From: Gammaproteobacteria bacterium
Lineage (GTDB): Bacteria > Pseudomonadota > Gammaproteobacteria > Pseudomonadales > Pseudohongiellaceae
Assembly: GCA_018401885.1 (NCBI GenBank)
Contig: JAGYKB010000001.1
Location: 310,001-374,000, forward strand
Reading direction: 5' to 3'
Length of the DNA stretch: 64,000 nucleotides
Below, one piece after another: positions 55,490 through 64,000 of the stretch. The notes under the pieces are model-generated. The model was not told where the DNA came from. It was given only the letters and a program-made list of their open reading frames with translations, and did not search any database. Every line of letters starts with the position of its first letter. Position 1 is the stretch's first letter. The position numbers and the translations under genes are program-made.

Positions 55490-56419
55490 TCAGTGCGAAC
55501 TCGGGCCTAGCGCGGTAGTGAGCACTGCCGCGACAACCAAAAGAGCCGCTGCTCCACAAATTTCTCTGTCGATGCTTCGGACCAGTTTCTGATTGCCGCC
55601 CGGCAGTGAGAGAGCGGGAACGTAGCGCCACTTGTTAAGTGCTGCAATGATGAGCAAGGCGGTAAAGGCCATTAATTTGAGCAGCATAAGGCGCCCGTAA
55701 TCTGTTCTGAATAGATCCGCAACATCGATCAAGGAGAGCAACATGGCGATCCCTGTGATGACGAGTGTAGCAACTAGGCCAATACCTAGACGGCTGAAAC
55801 GGGCCATTTGCATGATCAGCGGGTTAGTTTCCATATCGACACAGCACCAACGCAAGGGTAGAAGCATGCCTAGCCAGATGCTCATTGCCGCAACATGAAT
55901 TGTCAGCGCTGCCCGCACCCATGGGTCGAGCAGCGAGATGTGGCCTGACAGTGTAAATCCGTAGGCAACGAGCGTTAGCGCAAGCGCCTGCCCAAAAGAG
56001 GCAATGTGATAAAACACAGGTTCCGGTGATTTTCTCTGCGCGTTCAATGTCTTTAGCAGCGAGAGAACTAAGAGCGCGGAGAGCGCGAAACCTGCCCCTC
56101 TAAACGCGGCGGATTCCCACACTGGAGTACCGCGCAAAAACAAAACAAGATCGATATCGAACATGCCCATGAGGCCTGCATCGTTAATCTGACCTGCCTG
56201 TATAAGAACCGGCGCCAAACTCGAATGGAACCCGAGAAGCGCACCCAGAAGGCAATAGGACAGCAGTCGACCGTGACCCTCGCGGCTGCCGTTATGATAA
56301 CCACGAAGGGCAGCAATCCCCCCTGCAGACGCTATAACGCCCGCAAAGATACCAACTTTTGCTAGGATTGCTAGAATTGTCCAAACCGCAGAGGCCATCA
56401 AAGAGTAAACCGCAATCAA
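55490..56419 (-). CDS. CopD-family copper membrane protein
   Basis: Polytopic membrane protein with about eight hydrophobic segments. The CopD family blocks are the internal GHISLLDPWVRAALTIHVAAMSIWLGMLLPL and NPLIMQMARFSRLGIGLVATLVITG segment. CopD moves copper across the inner membrane in partnership with periplasmic CopC. The start in the track is a TTG; the ATG seven codons on is an alternative. It lies 18 bp after copC. Confidence 0.85.
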   Translation of the reverse strand: MIAVYSLMASAVWTILAILAKVGIFAGVIASAGGIAALRGYHNGSREGHGRLLSYCLLGALLGFHSSLAPVLIQAGQINDAGLMGMFDIDLVLFLRGTPVWESAAFRGAGFALSALLVLSLLKTLNAQRKSPEPVFYHIASFGQALALTLVAYGFTLSGHISLLDPWVRAALTIHVAAMSIWLGMLLPLRWCCVDMETNPLIMQMARFSRLGIGLVATLVITGIAMLLSLIDVADLFRTDYGRLMLLKLMAFTALLIIAALNKWRYVPALSLPGGNQKLVRSIDREICGAAALLVVAAVLTTALGPSSH

Positions 56420-56437
56420 TAATGTATTTTTGACGCG

Positions 56438-56854
56438 CTAGTGCCCAGCACCCTCTTGAGCAGCAGGCATCCCGATGCCAAAATTAAAGTGGCCAGCAAC
56501 AGTATGACCATCTGCGCCGATAATCGAAAACTCGAGCGCATAGGCGCCGGGCGAGAGCTCCGGAACTGGTATAGCGAACGAAGACGCCGCGGTCGGATTG
56601 GGCTTAAAACCAACCTCCACTTCCTCTTCTCCAATTTTTAAATTCAGTTTCACCAATCTAACCTGACCATTGAATTCTAGCGCTAGCTCGCTGGGCGAGC
56701 CTTCAAGGGTAGCGCCGTCAGCAGGAACAGACGACTTAAGCACATTATGAGCGCTAACTATCGAACTCACAAAAACACAGGCAATCAGTACCACGCAGCG
56801 CATGCTCATAGTCATCAGAGAGAATGCTTGCGAGCTTACAAACTTGATTTTCAT
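56438..56854 (-). CDS. copC: Copper-resistance protein CopC
   Basis: Periplasmic Cu(II)-binding Ig-fold protein. After the signal peptide, cleavage at SA|H would expose His36 as the N-terminal copper ligand, and GADGHTVAGH near the C-terminus supplies the Asp-His pair. 138 aa with start MKIKFV preceded by AGGAG. This is the one CopC-like protein in the window with an intact site. With CopD downstream it forms a minimal copper-uptake pair. Confidence 0.85.
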   Translation of the reverse strand: MKIKFVSSQAFSLMTMSMRCVVLIACVFVSSIVSAHNVLKSSVPADGATLEGSPSELALEFNGQVRLVKLNLKIGEEEVEVGFKPNPTAASSFAIPVPELSPGAYALEFSIIGADGHTVAGHFNFGIGMPAAQEGAGH

Positions 56855-57073
56855 TTTTTCTCCTAAAATAAACCGACATTGCACGTTACCGAGCGTTTAG
56901 AAAACTCTCCGACGCCCAATCGGAGCCGCTCAAAGAAAGGAAGCGAGCGACTTGTTAGATACTAAGTATGTCAGGAGTATTCATCAGCACCTAGATGCAA
57001 TTTGCAAAGTGCCCGCGACAAAATGTCGCAGTTTGTGGATCTAGATGGGCTATTCTCGTCAGTACATTTAGCA

Positions 57074-57105
57074 AAAAAAAAGCAGAGGCCTTAACCTCTG
57101 CTTTT
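57074..57105. terminator. Bidirectional terminator downstream of the acyl-CoA dehydrogenase
   Basis: AAAAGCAGAGG and CCTCTGCTTTT form an 11-bp stem with a 6-base loop, with a long A-run before and T-run after. On the minus strand it would end the acyl-CoA dehydrogenase operon. Confidence 0.85.
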
Positions 57106-57128
57106 ACATTTAATTCTCGCGTTACGAA

Positions 57129-57160
57129 TGCTCATTGAGCTTGCTTACTCTCAATGAGCA
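57129..57160. repeat. 11-bp perfect inverted repeat
   Basis: TGCTCATTGAG and CTCAATGAGCA with a 10-base loop, about 25 bp from the terminator. No T-run, so not itself a terminator; on the minus strand it is the first structure after the acyl-CoA dehydrogenase stop. Confidence 0.65.
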
Positions 57161-57198
57161 GGCAGCGAGACAGTGACGGCTTGCTGGGTGCGCAGATA

Positions 57199-58416
57199 TC
57201 AACTGTATTTTGCCAGCTCTTTGCGCGCAATAACGCGTCTATGAACTTCATCGGGCCCATCGGCAAGCCTCAGCGTGCGCTGGCTCGTCCAGAGCGATGC
57301 AAGCGGGAAGTCCTGAGAGATACCTGCAGCACCATGCATCTGAATAGCTCTGTCGATTACACGAAGCGCCATGTTGGGCACCGCAACTTTGATTTGCGAT
57401 ATGGCATCGCGAGCAGCCTTATTTCCGATAGTATCCATGAGGTATGCCGCCTTGAACGTTAAAAGCCTGCACATCTCAATTTCGATACGACTATCAGCGA
57501 TTACATCGTAGTTGCCGCCAAGCTCCGCGAGCGGCTTACCAAATGCCTCTCGACTTACAGCGCGCTCGCACATGAGCTCCAAAGCCTTCTCCGCCGCGCC
57601 AATTGATCGCATGCAGTGATGTATGCGACCCGGCCCAAGGCGGCCTTGCGAAATTTCGAAGCCACGACCGCGACCAAGAATAATATTGCTTTCGGGTACG
57701 CGTACGTTGTGGAATTTGATATGCATGTGGCCGTGGGGCGCGTCATCTTTACCAAAGACGTGCATAGGGCGAACAACTTCGACACCCTCTGCGTCCATTG
57801 GCACAAGTATTTGCGACTGCCGGTTATGCTTGGGCGCATCAGGGTCTGTAACGACCATAGTGATCATAATCTTGCAACGCGCATCTCCGGCACCAGAAAT
57901 ATAGAACTTCTCGCCGTTTATCACCCACTCGTCGCCGTCTAACACCGCGCTTGTTGAGATATTCGTCGCGTCCGAAGAGGCGACACCGGGCTCAGTCATC
58001 GCGAACGCAGAGCGAATTTCTCCTGCTAGCAAGGGCAAAAGCCACTGCTGCTTTTGCTCCTCAGACCCATAACGCTCGAGCACTTCCATATTACCTGTGT
58101 CTGGCGCACTGCAGTTCATAGCTTCTGAAGCGAGGCGGCTGCGCCCCATGATTTCCGCTAGGTGGGCGTACTCAAGATTCGAAATCCCAGCGCCACCTTG
58201 ACTCTTAGGCAAGAAAAAATTCCAAAGCCCTTGTTGCCGCGCCTCTGCCTTGAGGCTCTCCATGATTTCGTCCTGACGTGGCGTATGCGACCAGCGATCG
58301 CCAACGCTAACTTCGTCATGGTATTCCTGCTCGACTGGCTCGACCTTCTCTTCCACAAACTTGCGAATCTTCTCACGAATAACAACGAGCTCGTCTGATA
58401 GTCCTAAATTCATCAT
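57199..58416 (-). CDS. Acyl-CoA dehydrogenase family protein
   Basis: FAD-dependent acyl-CoA dehydrogenase (ACAD10/11-like subgroup). FAD/substrate blocks are [16 protein letters not shown] and [10 protein letters not shown]-type [14 protein letters not shown]-terminal [19 protein letters not shown] has the region around the catalytic base. 405 aa. Probably the first gene of a minus-strand group ending at 61152, though spacing to the SDR is 48 bp. Substrate unknown. Confidence 0.9.
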   Translation of the reverse strand: MMNLGLSDELVVIREKIRKFVEEKVEPVEQEYHDEVSVGDRWSHTPRQDEIMESLKAEARQQGLWNFFLPKSQGGAGISNLEYAHLAEIMGRSRLASEAMNCSAPDTGNMEVLERYGSEEQKQQWLLPLLAGEIRSAFAMTEPGVASSDATNISTSAVLDGDEWVINGEKFYISGAGDARCKIMITMVVTDPDAPKHNRQSQILVPMDAEGVEVVRPMHVFGKDDAPHGHMHIKFHNVRVPESNIILGRGRGFEISQGRLGPGRIHHCMRSIGAAEKALELMCERAVSREAFGKPLAELGGNYDVIADSRIEIEMCRLLTFKAAYLMDTIGNKAARDAISQIKVAVPNMALRVIDRAIQMHGAAGISQDFPLASLWTSQRTLRLADGPDEVHRRVIARKELAKYS

Positions 58417-58464
58417 GGCATTTACCCTTTACTGTGTACTTTTGAAATTAAATTGGATTCGTAA

Positions 58465-59229
58465 TCAGCTCGCAATCGTGCCGCCGCCGTCAATAACGAG
58501 TGTCTGGCCCGTCGTAAAACTACCTGCCTGCGACGCCAAAAACACCGCAGCGCCAGCGATTTCGTCGGGTTCACCGATGCGGCGCAGTGGATAATTCTTC
58601 ACCGTAGCGGCGTAAATGTCGGGGTTCTCCCAAAGCGCTTTCGCAAAATCTGTGCGCACAAGGCCCGGCGCGATGCAGTTGACTCGCACATTCTTAGGCC
58701 CCCATTCTACTGCCAAATTGCGTGCGATCTGCATATCAGCTGCTTTAGATATCGCGTAGGCACCCAAAGCATCAGTTCCTTTCAAGCCTCCGATGGACGA
58801 AATTATTACCACAGCGCCACCGCCTGATTCGGCGATTCCGGGAATGACTAGCTGGCAGAGCCGATGCACACTGCCTATATTTGCATGCATAATTTTGTCA
58901 AAGGCTTCATCGGGAATATCCTGTGATTTCCCAAAAAAAGGATTTAACGCTGCGTTACAAACGAGCACATCAATTTTGCCTAAAGCCGCTTTAGTCTTAT
59001 CAACTAGTTGATGTAGCTGGTCCTTATGATTGATATTGCAGGCAATACCCATTGCCTTGTGACCACGCGCAGAAATAGCCGCCGCCACTTCATCACACGC
59101 GTCTTGATTTCGGCTGGAGATCACAACCGAGGCCCCCTGCTCTGCCATACGCTCAGCAATTGCCTTACCGATACCTTTTGTAGAGCCAGTAATTAGGGCG
59201 ACTTTCCCCTCTAGACTAAATAAACTCAT
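58465..59229 (-). CDS. Short-chain dehydrogenase (FabG-like)
   Basis: Classical SDR: TGSTKGIGKAIA for NAD(P) binding, NAALNP, catalytic Ser (ISSIGGLKG) and YAISK, then NCIAPGLVRTDF. 254 aa, C-terminal GQTLVIDGGGT is the usual ending. Member of the minus-strand catabolic group. The order acyl-CoA dehydrogenase, SDR, SDR, MDR suggests step-wise oxidation and reduction of one substrate class. Confidence 0.88.
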   Translation of the reverse strand: MSLFSLEGKVALITGSTKGIGKAIAERMAEQGASVVISSRNQDACDEVAAAISARGHKAMGIACNINHKDQLHQLVDKTKAALGKIDVLVCNAALNPFFGKSQDIPDEAFDKIMHANIGSVHRLCQLVIPGIAESGGGAVVIISSIGGLKGTDALGAYAISKAADMQIARNLAVEWGPKNVRVNCIAPGLVRTDFAKALWENPDIYAATVKNYPLRRIGEPDEIAGAAVFLASQAGSFTTGQTLVIDGGGTIAS

Positions 59230-59291
59230 CCCCTTATCTCCTGCTGTATCGATTCACTGTTAAATCGTTTGTTTAGGACGAAAGCCGCGCT

Positions 59292-60119
59292 TTACAGCGT
59301 CCACTCACGCTTGCCTTTCGAAATACTCGTTCCCCCATCGACAGGGATTACTGTGCCATTCGTGTAAGAACCCGCTCGCGAAGCGAGATAAACCAAAATA
59401 CCAACAATTTCCTCGGGACGCCCCACACGATGCAGAGGGCAGTCGTCTTCGATATCTGAAAGATAGTGTTCAAACACATGGTCTGTCATCTTCGACTCGA
59501 AAAAACCAGGCGCTATCGCATTGGCGGTTATGTGTTGAGCGCCCAGCTCAACAGCAAACGCTTTGGTTAGATGATGCAAAGCCGCCTTGCTCGCCGAATA
59601 AGCGAATGTCGGCACGCGTTGGACAATCGGAACGTGAATGCCATCCATAGACCCTATATTGACGATGCGTGAGGGTGAATCTGCGGTTGCGGCTCGCGCG
59701 AGCGCGGGAACTAAATCCCGCGTAAGTGCGAAAACAGCATTGAGATTCGTGTCCATAACCTTTGCGAAACCCGCATCGGGATATTCCTCAAGAGGCGCTC
59801 CCCAATTTGCACCGGCATTGTTTACGAGGATGTCGAGTGATCCAAAACGCGCCTCTACCGCTGCAACTAGTTTAGCCCTCGCCTCTTGTTTTGTGACGTC
59901 AGCAACGACTGCATTAATCTCTCCGAAAGGTGTCAAGACTTCGAGAGCTTGGGCACACTTGTCTTCGCTACGCGAGGCGATCATCACCTTTACGCCGTTT
60001 TGCAAAAGCCCTTTAGCCATGTGCAAGCCGAGACCGCTGGTACCTCCAGTCACGAGCGCTGTTTTACCGAAGAGGCCAAATAATCGGTCTATGGAGAAGT
60101 TCTCTAACGTCGAATCCAT
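59292..60119 (-). CDS. Short-chain dehydrogenase (second copy)
   Basis: Classical SDR: TGGTSGLGLHMA, NNAGANWG, GSMDGIH with YSASK, NAIAPGFFES, ending GTVIPVDGGTS. 275 aa. Slightly longer N-terminus than the first copy. It lies 4 bp from the MDR reductase stop, so the two are cotranscribed. Confidence 0.88.
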   Translation of the reverse strand: MDSTLENFSIDRLFGLFGKTALVTGGTSGLGLHMAKGLLQNGVKVMIASRSEDKCAQALEVLTPFGEINAVVADVTKQEARAKLVAAVEARFGSLDILVNNAGANWGAPLEEYPDAGFAKVMDTNLNAVFALTRDLVPALARAATADSPSRIVNIGSMDGIHVPIVQRVPTFAYSASKAALHHLTKAFAVELGAQHITANAIAPGFFESKMTDHVFEHYLSDIEDDCPLHRVGRPEEIVGILVYLASRAGSYTNGTVIPVDGGTSISKGKREWTL

Positions 60120-60123
60120 CGCT

Positions 60124-61152
60124 CTAATCTATGTTCTCGTCAGCAATACGCACTAGCTGCTTGCCAAAATTTCGTCCTTTCAGCATACCTCGAAACAGCT
60201 CAGGTGCATTCTCAATCCCCTCTCCAATGGATTCGCGGAATTTGATTTTGCCTTCTTTGACCCATGCGCCTAATTGTTTAGTTGCCTCTACCCACTTCGC
60301 ATGCCATTCGGTCACCACAAAGAAACGATGCTCGGGGACTTCATCCAGTTCCTTCAAGATATGAAAAGGGGTGACAGCGTTGGCCATGTCTTCGTCGTTG
60401 TAGTTCGATACATAACCGCAGATTGGAACGCGAGCGCCTGAGTTGAGGAGAGGAGCAACAGCCCGGGTAACATCGCCGCCAACATTTTCGAAATAGATAT
60501 CAATACCGTCTGGACAGGCGCCGGCGAGTTCCTCAGCGAGATTCCCTGCTTTGTAGTCAATGCAATCGTCGAAGCCCAACTCTTCTTTTACATAACGGCA
60601 TTTATCGGGGCCACCGGCGATGCCGACGGCTCGCAAGCCTTTGAGTTTAGCAATCTGCCCGACGACAGATCCGACAGCACCCGATGCAGCGGCGACGACA
60701 AGCGTCTCCCCGGCTACGGGCTTGCCAACGTCACTAAGACCGAAATACGCAGTTCGCCCCGGCATGCCGACCACACCAAGATGCGCCGAGAGTGTGCCGT
60801 TATCAAGATTAACTGCCATTAAGCGCGGATCATCGGCGTCGGCTACAATATAAGTTTGCCAGCCCATGTGCGCCGCGACCCTGTCCCCTACCTTATATTT
60901 CGCAGATTTAGACTCGACCACGATGCCAGTCGACTCTCCGGTCATCACTTCACCGATTTCTAATGACGCCACGTAGGACTTCATGTCATTCATGCGGCCC
61001 CGCATGTAGGGATCGAGTGAAAGCCAAACGACTTTAATCAAGACCTGATTATCTTCTAAAGCAGGCGTCTGTGCGGTGACGTAGTTGAAACAGTCGTCGG
61101 TTGGTTCGCCGAGCGGGCGTTTTGCAAGTAACACTTGGGTATTTTGCGTCAT
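60124..61152 (-). CDS. Zinc-independent MDR oxidoreductase (prostaglandin reductase-like)
   Basis: NADPH-dependent medium-chain reductase without zinc ligands, of the CurA/PTGR type that reduces activated alkenes. The cofactor block VVAAASGAVGSVVGQIAKL is at about residues 150-168; LDPYMRGRMND near the start and YFENVGGDVTRAV are diagnostic. I start at MTQNTQV (342 aa) with AGGAGCTTTT before it. First gene of the minus-strand group. Confidence 0.9.
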   Translation of the reverse strand: MTQNTQVLLAKRPLGEPTDDCFNYVTAQTPALEDNQVLIKVVWLSLDPYMRGRMNDMKSYVASLEIGEVMTGESTGIVVESKSAKYKVGDRVAAHMGWQTYIVADADDPRLMAVNLDNGTLSAHLGVVGMPGRTAYFGLSDVGKPVAGETLVVAAASGAVGSVVGQIAKLKGLRAVGIAGGPDKCRYVKEELGFDDCIDYKAGNLAEELAGACPDGIDIYFENVGGDVTRAVAPLLNSGARVPICGYVSNYNDEDMANAVTPFHILKELDEVPEHRFFVVTEWHAKWVEATKQLGAWVKEGKIKFRESIGEGIENAPELFRGMLKGRNFGKQLVRIADENID

Positions 61153-61528
61153 AAAAGCTCCTATAAATCGCCTCGTAGGACGAGAGATTAGCAAGATGAT
61201 ACCGCTTGGCCGACGGCTACGAATCCGGTCAACCTATTAGTTAGAGCCGGAAAACTACCGTCGCTACAGGGGAGACTAACGGAGGTGCAATGTGTCGAAC
61301 CTTCACCGAGCAGGAGCTGCGCAGCGACGAGGTAATGATTAGAGTCTACTTCACCTGAACTAGCCTAACAACCTGTTCAGGGACATGATTGTATGACTGG
61401 CGGAGGCACTGTCTGAGGGTCTCTTTAAGGGTCTCTTTAAGGGTCTGTCTAAGAGCTTAATTGAGAGCCCAGTTGAACGTCTTCTCGGGACTAGTTGCGG
61501 AGCAATCTCTAAATTCCTACCGAGAGCC
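61153..61528. other. Intergenic region downstream of the ABC module
   Basis: About 375 bp between the MDR gene start and the small-protein stop. It holds a 12-bp tandem repeat (61417-61452) and the presumed promoter of the MDR group. The ORF at 61360-61608 overlaps this repeat and has no family resemblance; I reject it as a gene. Confidence 0.5.
61417..61452. repeat. 12-bp tandem repeat, three units
   Basis: GGGTCTCTTTAA occurs twice perfectly and a third time as GGGTCTGTCTAA. The next bases (GAGCTTAATT) end the array. Function unknown; could be a slippage product. Confidence 0.75.
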
Positions 61529-61756
61529 CTATCGAATGTCAGCCCGAACCTGCGGCGAAACCTGAATGTCAAAGAACGGGTTCTCAAACTCTTGAGAGCT
61601 CGCCTCACGACTCGTCAGTCTGCCTTCAACCGCGATAACAAAGAGCACGGCGACAACAGTCGCGATAAATAACGTGTGCTTATTGTACAAAAGCGTATTT
61701 CGCAGCGTGCGCTGCATGAAGGTAACGCGGTGCCCTCTTTTATTTTTCCTGTCCAT
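61529..61756 (-). CDS. Small single-span membrane protein, 75 aa
   Basis: Basic N-terminus (MDRKNKRGHRV), one membrane segment (about residues 30-45, TLFIATVVAVLFVIAVEG), and a polar C-terminus ending FFDIQVSPQVRADIR. The ribosome binding site GGAGGAAGT directly before the ATG is strong. It lies 44 bp after the ABC permease gene on the same strand and is likely part of that operon. Family unknown. Confidence 0.65.
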   Translation of the reverse strand: MDRKNKRGHRVTFMQRTLRNTLLYNKHTLFIATVVAVLFVIAVEGRLTSREASSQEFENPFFDIQVSPQVRADIR

Positions 61757-61800
61757 ACTTCCTCCGCTGTTACAATTCTTGGCCTATAGCCGCAGGACTA

Positions 61801-62667
61801 TTAATCGGCAAACCGGCGCATCAAAATCGCGCCTGATATCAAAATCCCACCGAGCACAGCACCAAACAACATATCGTAAGTAAATAGCCGAGCTCCCAAA
61901 TCATCGAGACTGAAGACGAGATATTGCCAGGGGCTTGAACGGCTGGCCATCCACGCTTCTAACGTATTGCTGCTCAGTACAACCTGTTCAAAGAGACTTA
62001 AGGCAACGAGCCCGCCGATAGCCCAGAGCAAGGGAACGCGCGTGGCATAGGCCGAAAACAACAGTATCCAGCCCACCGCCGGAAGTAACCACAGCATGGC
62101 GGTTACCGCCGAGAGCCCGATGAAACCAAGGGCAATACTCAATGTTGAAACCAACTCGACAAGCCCATTCAATTCAATACCCAAGAAAAAACTGTACACC
62201 GCCGCGCTTATGAACAGAATTATGCTGCCCAAAGTCAGTATCGCGAGGTAAATTGCGGGGATCACCAGCACTGAGGTAACCACCTTGGACATCACCGTCG
62301 CGCGATCGGAAATAGGCATCGATTGCCAAAAAAGATAACTCAACTCTCTACGATCCGAGTAGAGGCTCGTGGCTAGATAACTAAGCGCGATTCCAACGAT
62401 GAAAACCAGATTTAATGCGCCCGCAGAAGTAAGAAGCGGAGCAATCTCGAGCGCATTAATGCCCTCAAACCTGTTAAAAAGTAGATCCATCGCTGCAGTT
62501 TGTCGTTCTACTGAAAACAAAGTGAATAGCCTTAGCCCTAACAAAACAGCAACTAAAACAAGCAAACATGGCGCATAGAGCATGAGGCTTCTGTTTTCTC
62601 GTATCTCCCGCATTAGAAGCCCCCGCCACCTTCGCGCTGCCAGGGTTACTGCTGACGAATCACTCAT
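61801..62667 (-). CDS. ABC transporter permease
   Basis: 288-aa membrane protein with six or so hydrophobic segments, e.g. APCLLVLVAVLLGLRLFTLF and VVTSVLVIPAIYLAILTLGSIILFIS. Topology fits ABC-2-type exporters paired with YtrB-like ATPases. Its start overlaps the end of the ATPase gene by 8 bp. Substrate unknown. Confidence 0.82.
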   Translation of the reverse strand: MSDSSAVTLAARRWRGLLMREIRENRSLMLYAPCLLVLVAVLLGLRLFTLFSVERQTAAMDLLFNRFEGINALEIAPLLTSAGALNLVFIVGIALSYLATSLYSDRRELSYLFWQSMPISDRATVMSKVVTSVLVIPAIYLAILTLGSIILFISAAVYSFFLGIELNGLVELVSTLSIALGFIGLSAVTAMLWLLPAVGWILLFSAYATRVPLLWAIGGLVALSLFEQVVLSSNTLEAWMASRSSPWQYLVFSLDDLGARLFTYDMLFGAVLGGILISGAILMRRFAD

Positions 62668-63586
62668 GACCCCCTCCTAGTTTCGCTAAAAAGACATCGG
62701 CAACGCTCGGGGTGCTCACTCGCCCAAGACGCTCAAATTGCCTTCTATCAGGCGTAGCTTGTTCGTCGTCATCGATTTCGAACAGATAGTCTTTACCGCC
62801 GAGCGTTGATCTAGCATGAATCGGCTTTAATTCGTCCGCTAATGAAAAATTCTCCGGGGTAACCGCCACTTCGACGAATCGTCGCTGCAGCGCTTCCATC
62901 TCGGTGCTAAATACGATTTTGCCGTGAGAGATAAAGATTAGATGTGACAGAAGCGATTCGATCTCCTCGACCTGATGCGTGCTGATAACAATCGTTTGCC
63001 TGCCATCGTAAAACTGAGTGAGAAGGCGGTCGTAAAACTCCTGCCGGTAGATAATATCGAGGCCTAATGTCGGCTCATCCAATATGAGTAGCTCGACGTC
63101 AATCGCCATGACGAGCGCAAGATGCAATTGCGTTACCATGCCTTTGGAAAGCGCCTTAACACGTTTCCTCAAATCAATATCTGTAGTCGATAGAAACCGT
63201 AACGCCTTCTCCCTATCAAATTTTGGATGCACATCATCAACGTAATCGAGCACGTCAATAACGCGCAAGCTCTTGGGAAGGACGCCGACATCGGCTATGA
63301 AGCAGGCGTCCTGCATGAGCGCCTCCCGCGCTAGCCGGGGATCATGGCCGATCACAGAGAGATCTCCCCCGGCATCGCACAGACCAACCAAGGACTTCAG
63401 CACCGTCGTTTTACCGGCGCCGTTCGGTCCTATCAATCCACAAATCGCACCCCTAGGGATATCAAGATCAATGCCGTCGAGAGCGACAAATCCGCCATAG
63501 GACTTCCGCAGTTGGCGAGCGCGAATTGCACTCTCGGGGGAACCTCTATCGCCTAGCGCTAGGCCATCTCGTGTCATTTCTTCCAT
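62660..63586 (-). CDS. ABC transporter ATP-binding protein
   Basis: Walker A GPNGAGKTT at about residue 54, signature LSKGMVTQ, Walker B LLILDEPTLGLD, H-loop STHQVEEIE. The C-terminal extension (about 75 residues) is typical of YtrB/CcmA-like exporters. Lies 2 bp after the GntR gene stop. Energises the adjacent permease. Confidence 0.92.
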   Translation of the reverse strand: MEEMTRDGLALGDRGSPESAIRARQLRKSYGGFVALDGIDLDIPRGAICGLIGPNGAGKTTVLKSLVGLCDAGGDLSVIGHDPRLAREALMQDACFIADVGVLPKSLRVIDVLDYVDDVHPKFDREKALRFLSTTDIDLRKRVKALSKGMVTQLHLALVMAIDVELLILDEPTLGLDIIYRQEFYDRLLTQFYDGRQTIVISTHQVEEIESLLSHLIFISHGKIVFSTEMEALQRRFVEVAVTPENFSLADELKPIHARSTLGGKDYLFEIDDDEQATPDRRQFERLGRVSTPSVADVFLAKLGGGHE

Positions 63587-63588
63587 TG

Positions 63589-63975
63589 TTAGTTTTCCCC
63601 TTCCTTATTCTCTCGTCGCTGCGCTGGCAACTGCGACGGTAATTCGTCGATACACAATCCCAGCAGCGCTAGCTTCGATAAAATTTCGGGCCATTCTCGT
63701 TCGAGAAAATGCCGACGCTGGCTGACTGCTAAGGCTTCCTGCGCATCGACGCAGACATACATACCCAAACCTCGACGCTTCTCTATCCAACCCTCATCGA
63801 CGAGGAGTTGCAGAGATTTGGAGACGGTTATCGGGTTGATTCGAAGGTCGGCCGACAGTTGGCGCACCGACGGGACGGCAGCACCTTCTTGATACACACC
63901 CTGCAATATTAGGTCTCGTAGCCGATCTCGTAGCTGCAGATAGATCGGCTCACCCTGCTTCCATTTGTCCGCCAC
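63589..63975 (-). CDS. GntR-family regulator, YtrA type
   Basis: 128-aa DNA-binding protein: winged helix-turn-helix IYLQLRDRLRDLILQGVYQEGAAVPSVRQLSADLRINPITVSKSLQLL with a short C-terminal tail and no effector domain. This is the YtrA subgroup, which usually represses the ABC exporter genes it precedes, as here. Start is 25 bases from the window end, so the promoter and operator are mostly outside. Confidence 0.9.
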   Translation of the reverse strand: MADKWKQGEPIYLQLRDRLRDLILQGVYQEGAAVPSVRQLSADLRINPITVSKSLQLLVDEGWIEKRRGLGMYVCVDAQEALAVSQRRHFLEREWPEILSKLALLGLCIDELPSQLPAQRRENKEGEN

Positions 63976-64000
63976 TCGGGCTCCTTTGCATTAAAGCTCT

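Larger units (their letters stand above)
56855..57198. other. Intergenic region between copC and the acyl-CoA dehydrogenase
   Basis: About 340 bp with no gene. It contains the copC upstream region, a bidirectional terminator at 57074-57105 and a separate inverted repeat at 57129-57160. Nothing else recognised. Confidence 0.6.

Noticed and set aside
61360-61608. ORF of 82 aa overlapping the tandem repeat
   Set aside because: It is antisense noise created by the repeat (RPLKRPLKRP), overlaps a better-supported small gene and has no ribosome binding site that I can see.
1-64000. CRISPR arrays, tRNA, rRNA, transposases, prophage or attachment sites
   Set aside because: No regularly spaced repeats, no clover-leaf signature, and no transposase or integrase motif seen in any frame.

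Overview
The window looks like a chromosomal segment of a free-living, aerobic, probably marine gammaproteobacterium. I infer this from Pseudomonas-like NrdA/NrdB with tandem ATP cones and NrdR boxes, RNase T next to a monothiol glutaredoxin, ExoI, DinG, DUF349 and many secreted copper, haem and PQQ proteins. The lineage is an inference; there is no rRNA to settle it. I see no tRNA, rRNA, CRISPR array, prophage or insertion sequence. Coding density is high and most gene pairs are short operons.

Layout. 1-13 kb: housekeeping genes (argG, pyrC, rnt, grxD, an orphan hydantoinase B subunit, argF, nrdA, nrdB). The nrd upstream region is dense with NrdR-like boxes and a DnaA box inside a perfect inverted repeat. 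12-28.5 kb: a MocA-like nucleotidyltransferase, a degenerate secreted cyclophilin, a 55-aa membrane protein missed by the ORF track, dinG, a DUF349 protein, an acyltransferase, sbcB, pyrB, an amidase, a secreted protein of unknown function, xdhC, a damaged ogt and an Ada-AlkA fusion. 28.8-41 kb: ilvD, two DUF6644 membrane proteins, a DUF2235 hydrolase with an unknown partner, a dihaem cytochrome c plus PQQ dehydrogenase pair, an SDR, an HD-domain protein, an AhpD-like protein, a hot-dog protein and a secreted M24 peptidase homologue.

41-46 kb holds the most unusual locus: a bifunctional FO synthase (FbiC, CofG-CofH fusion) that starts a tight four-gene run with an NmrA-like NAD(P)-binding protein, a polytopic membrane protein and a CDP-alcohol phosphatidyltransferase. 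FO/F420 biosynthesis is sporadic in Gammaproteobacteria, and neither cofC, cofD, cofE nor an obvious F420-dependent enzyme is present here. 46-57 kb: a frameshifted M20 peptidase, an orphan SURF1, and a secreted copper/haem group containing a PHM-like copper protein with a haem c domain, CopC and CopD, and two CopC-like proteins that have lost the copper ligands. 57-61 kb: an acyl-CoA dehydrogenase, two SDRs and an MDR reductase in one direction, probably a catabolic operon. 61.5-64 kb: a GntR (YtrA-type) regulator, ABC ATPase, ABC permease and a small membrane protein.

Starts were moved inside the ORF-track frames where a ribosome binding site or family alignment supported it. Family assignments come from recognising motifs by eye; no search was run.
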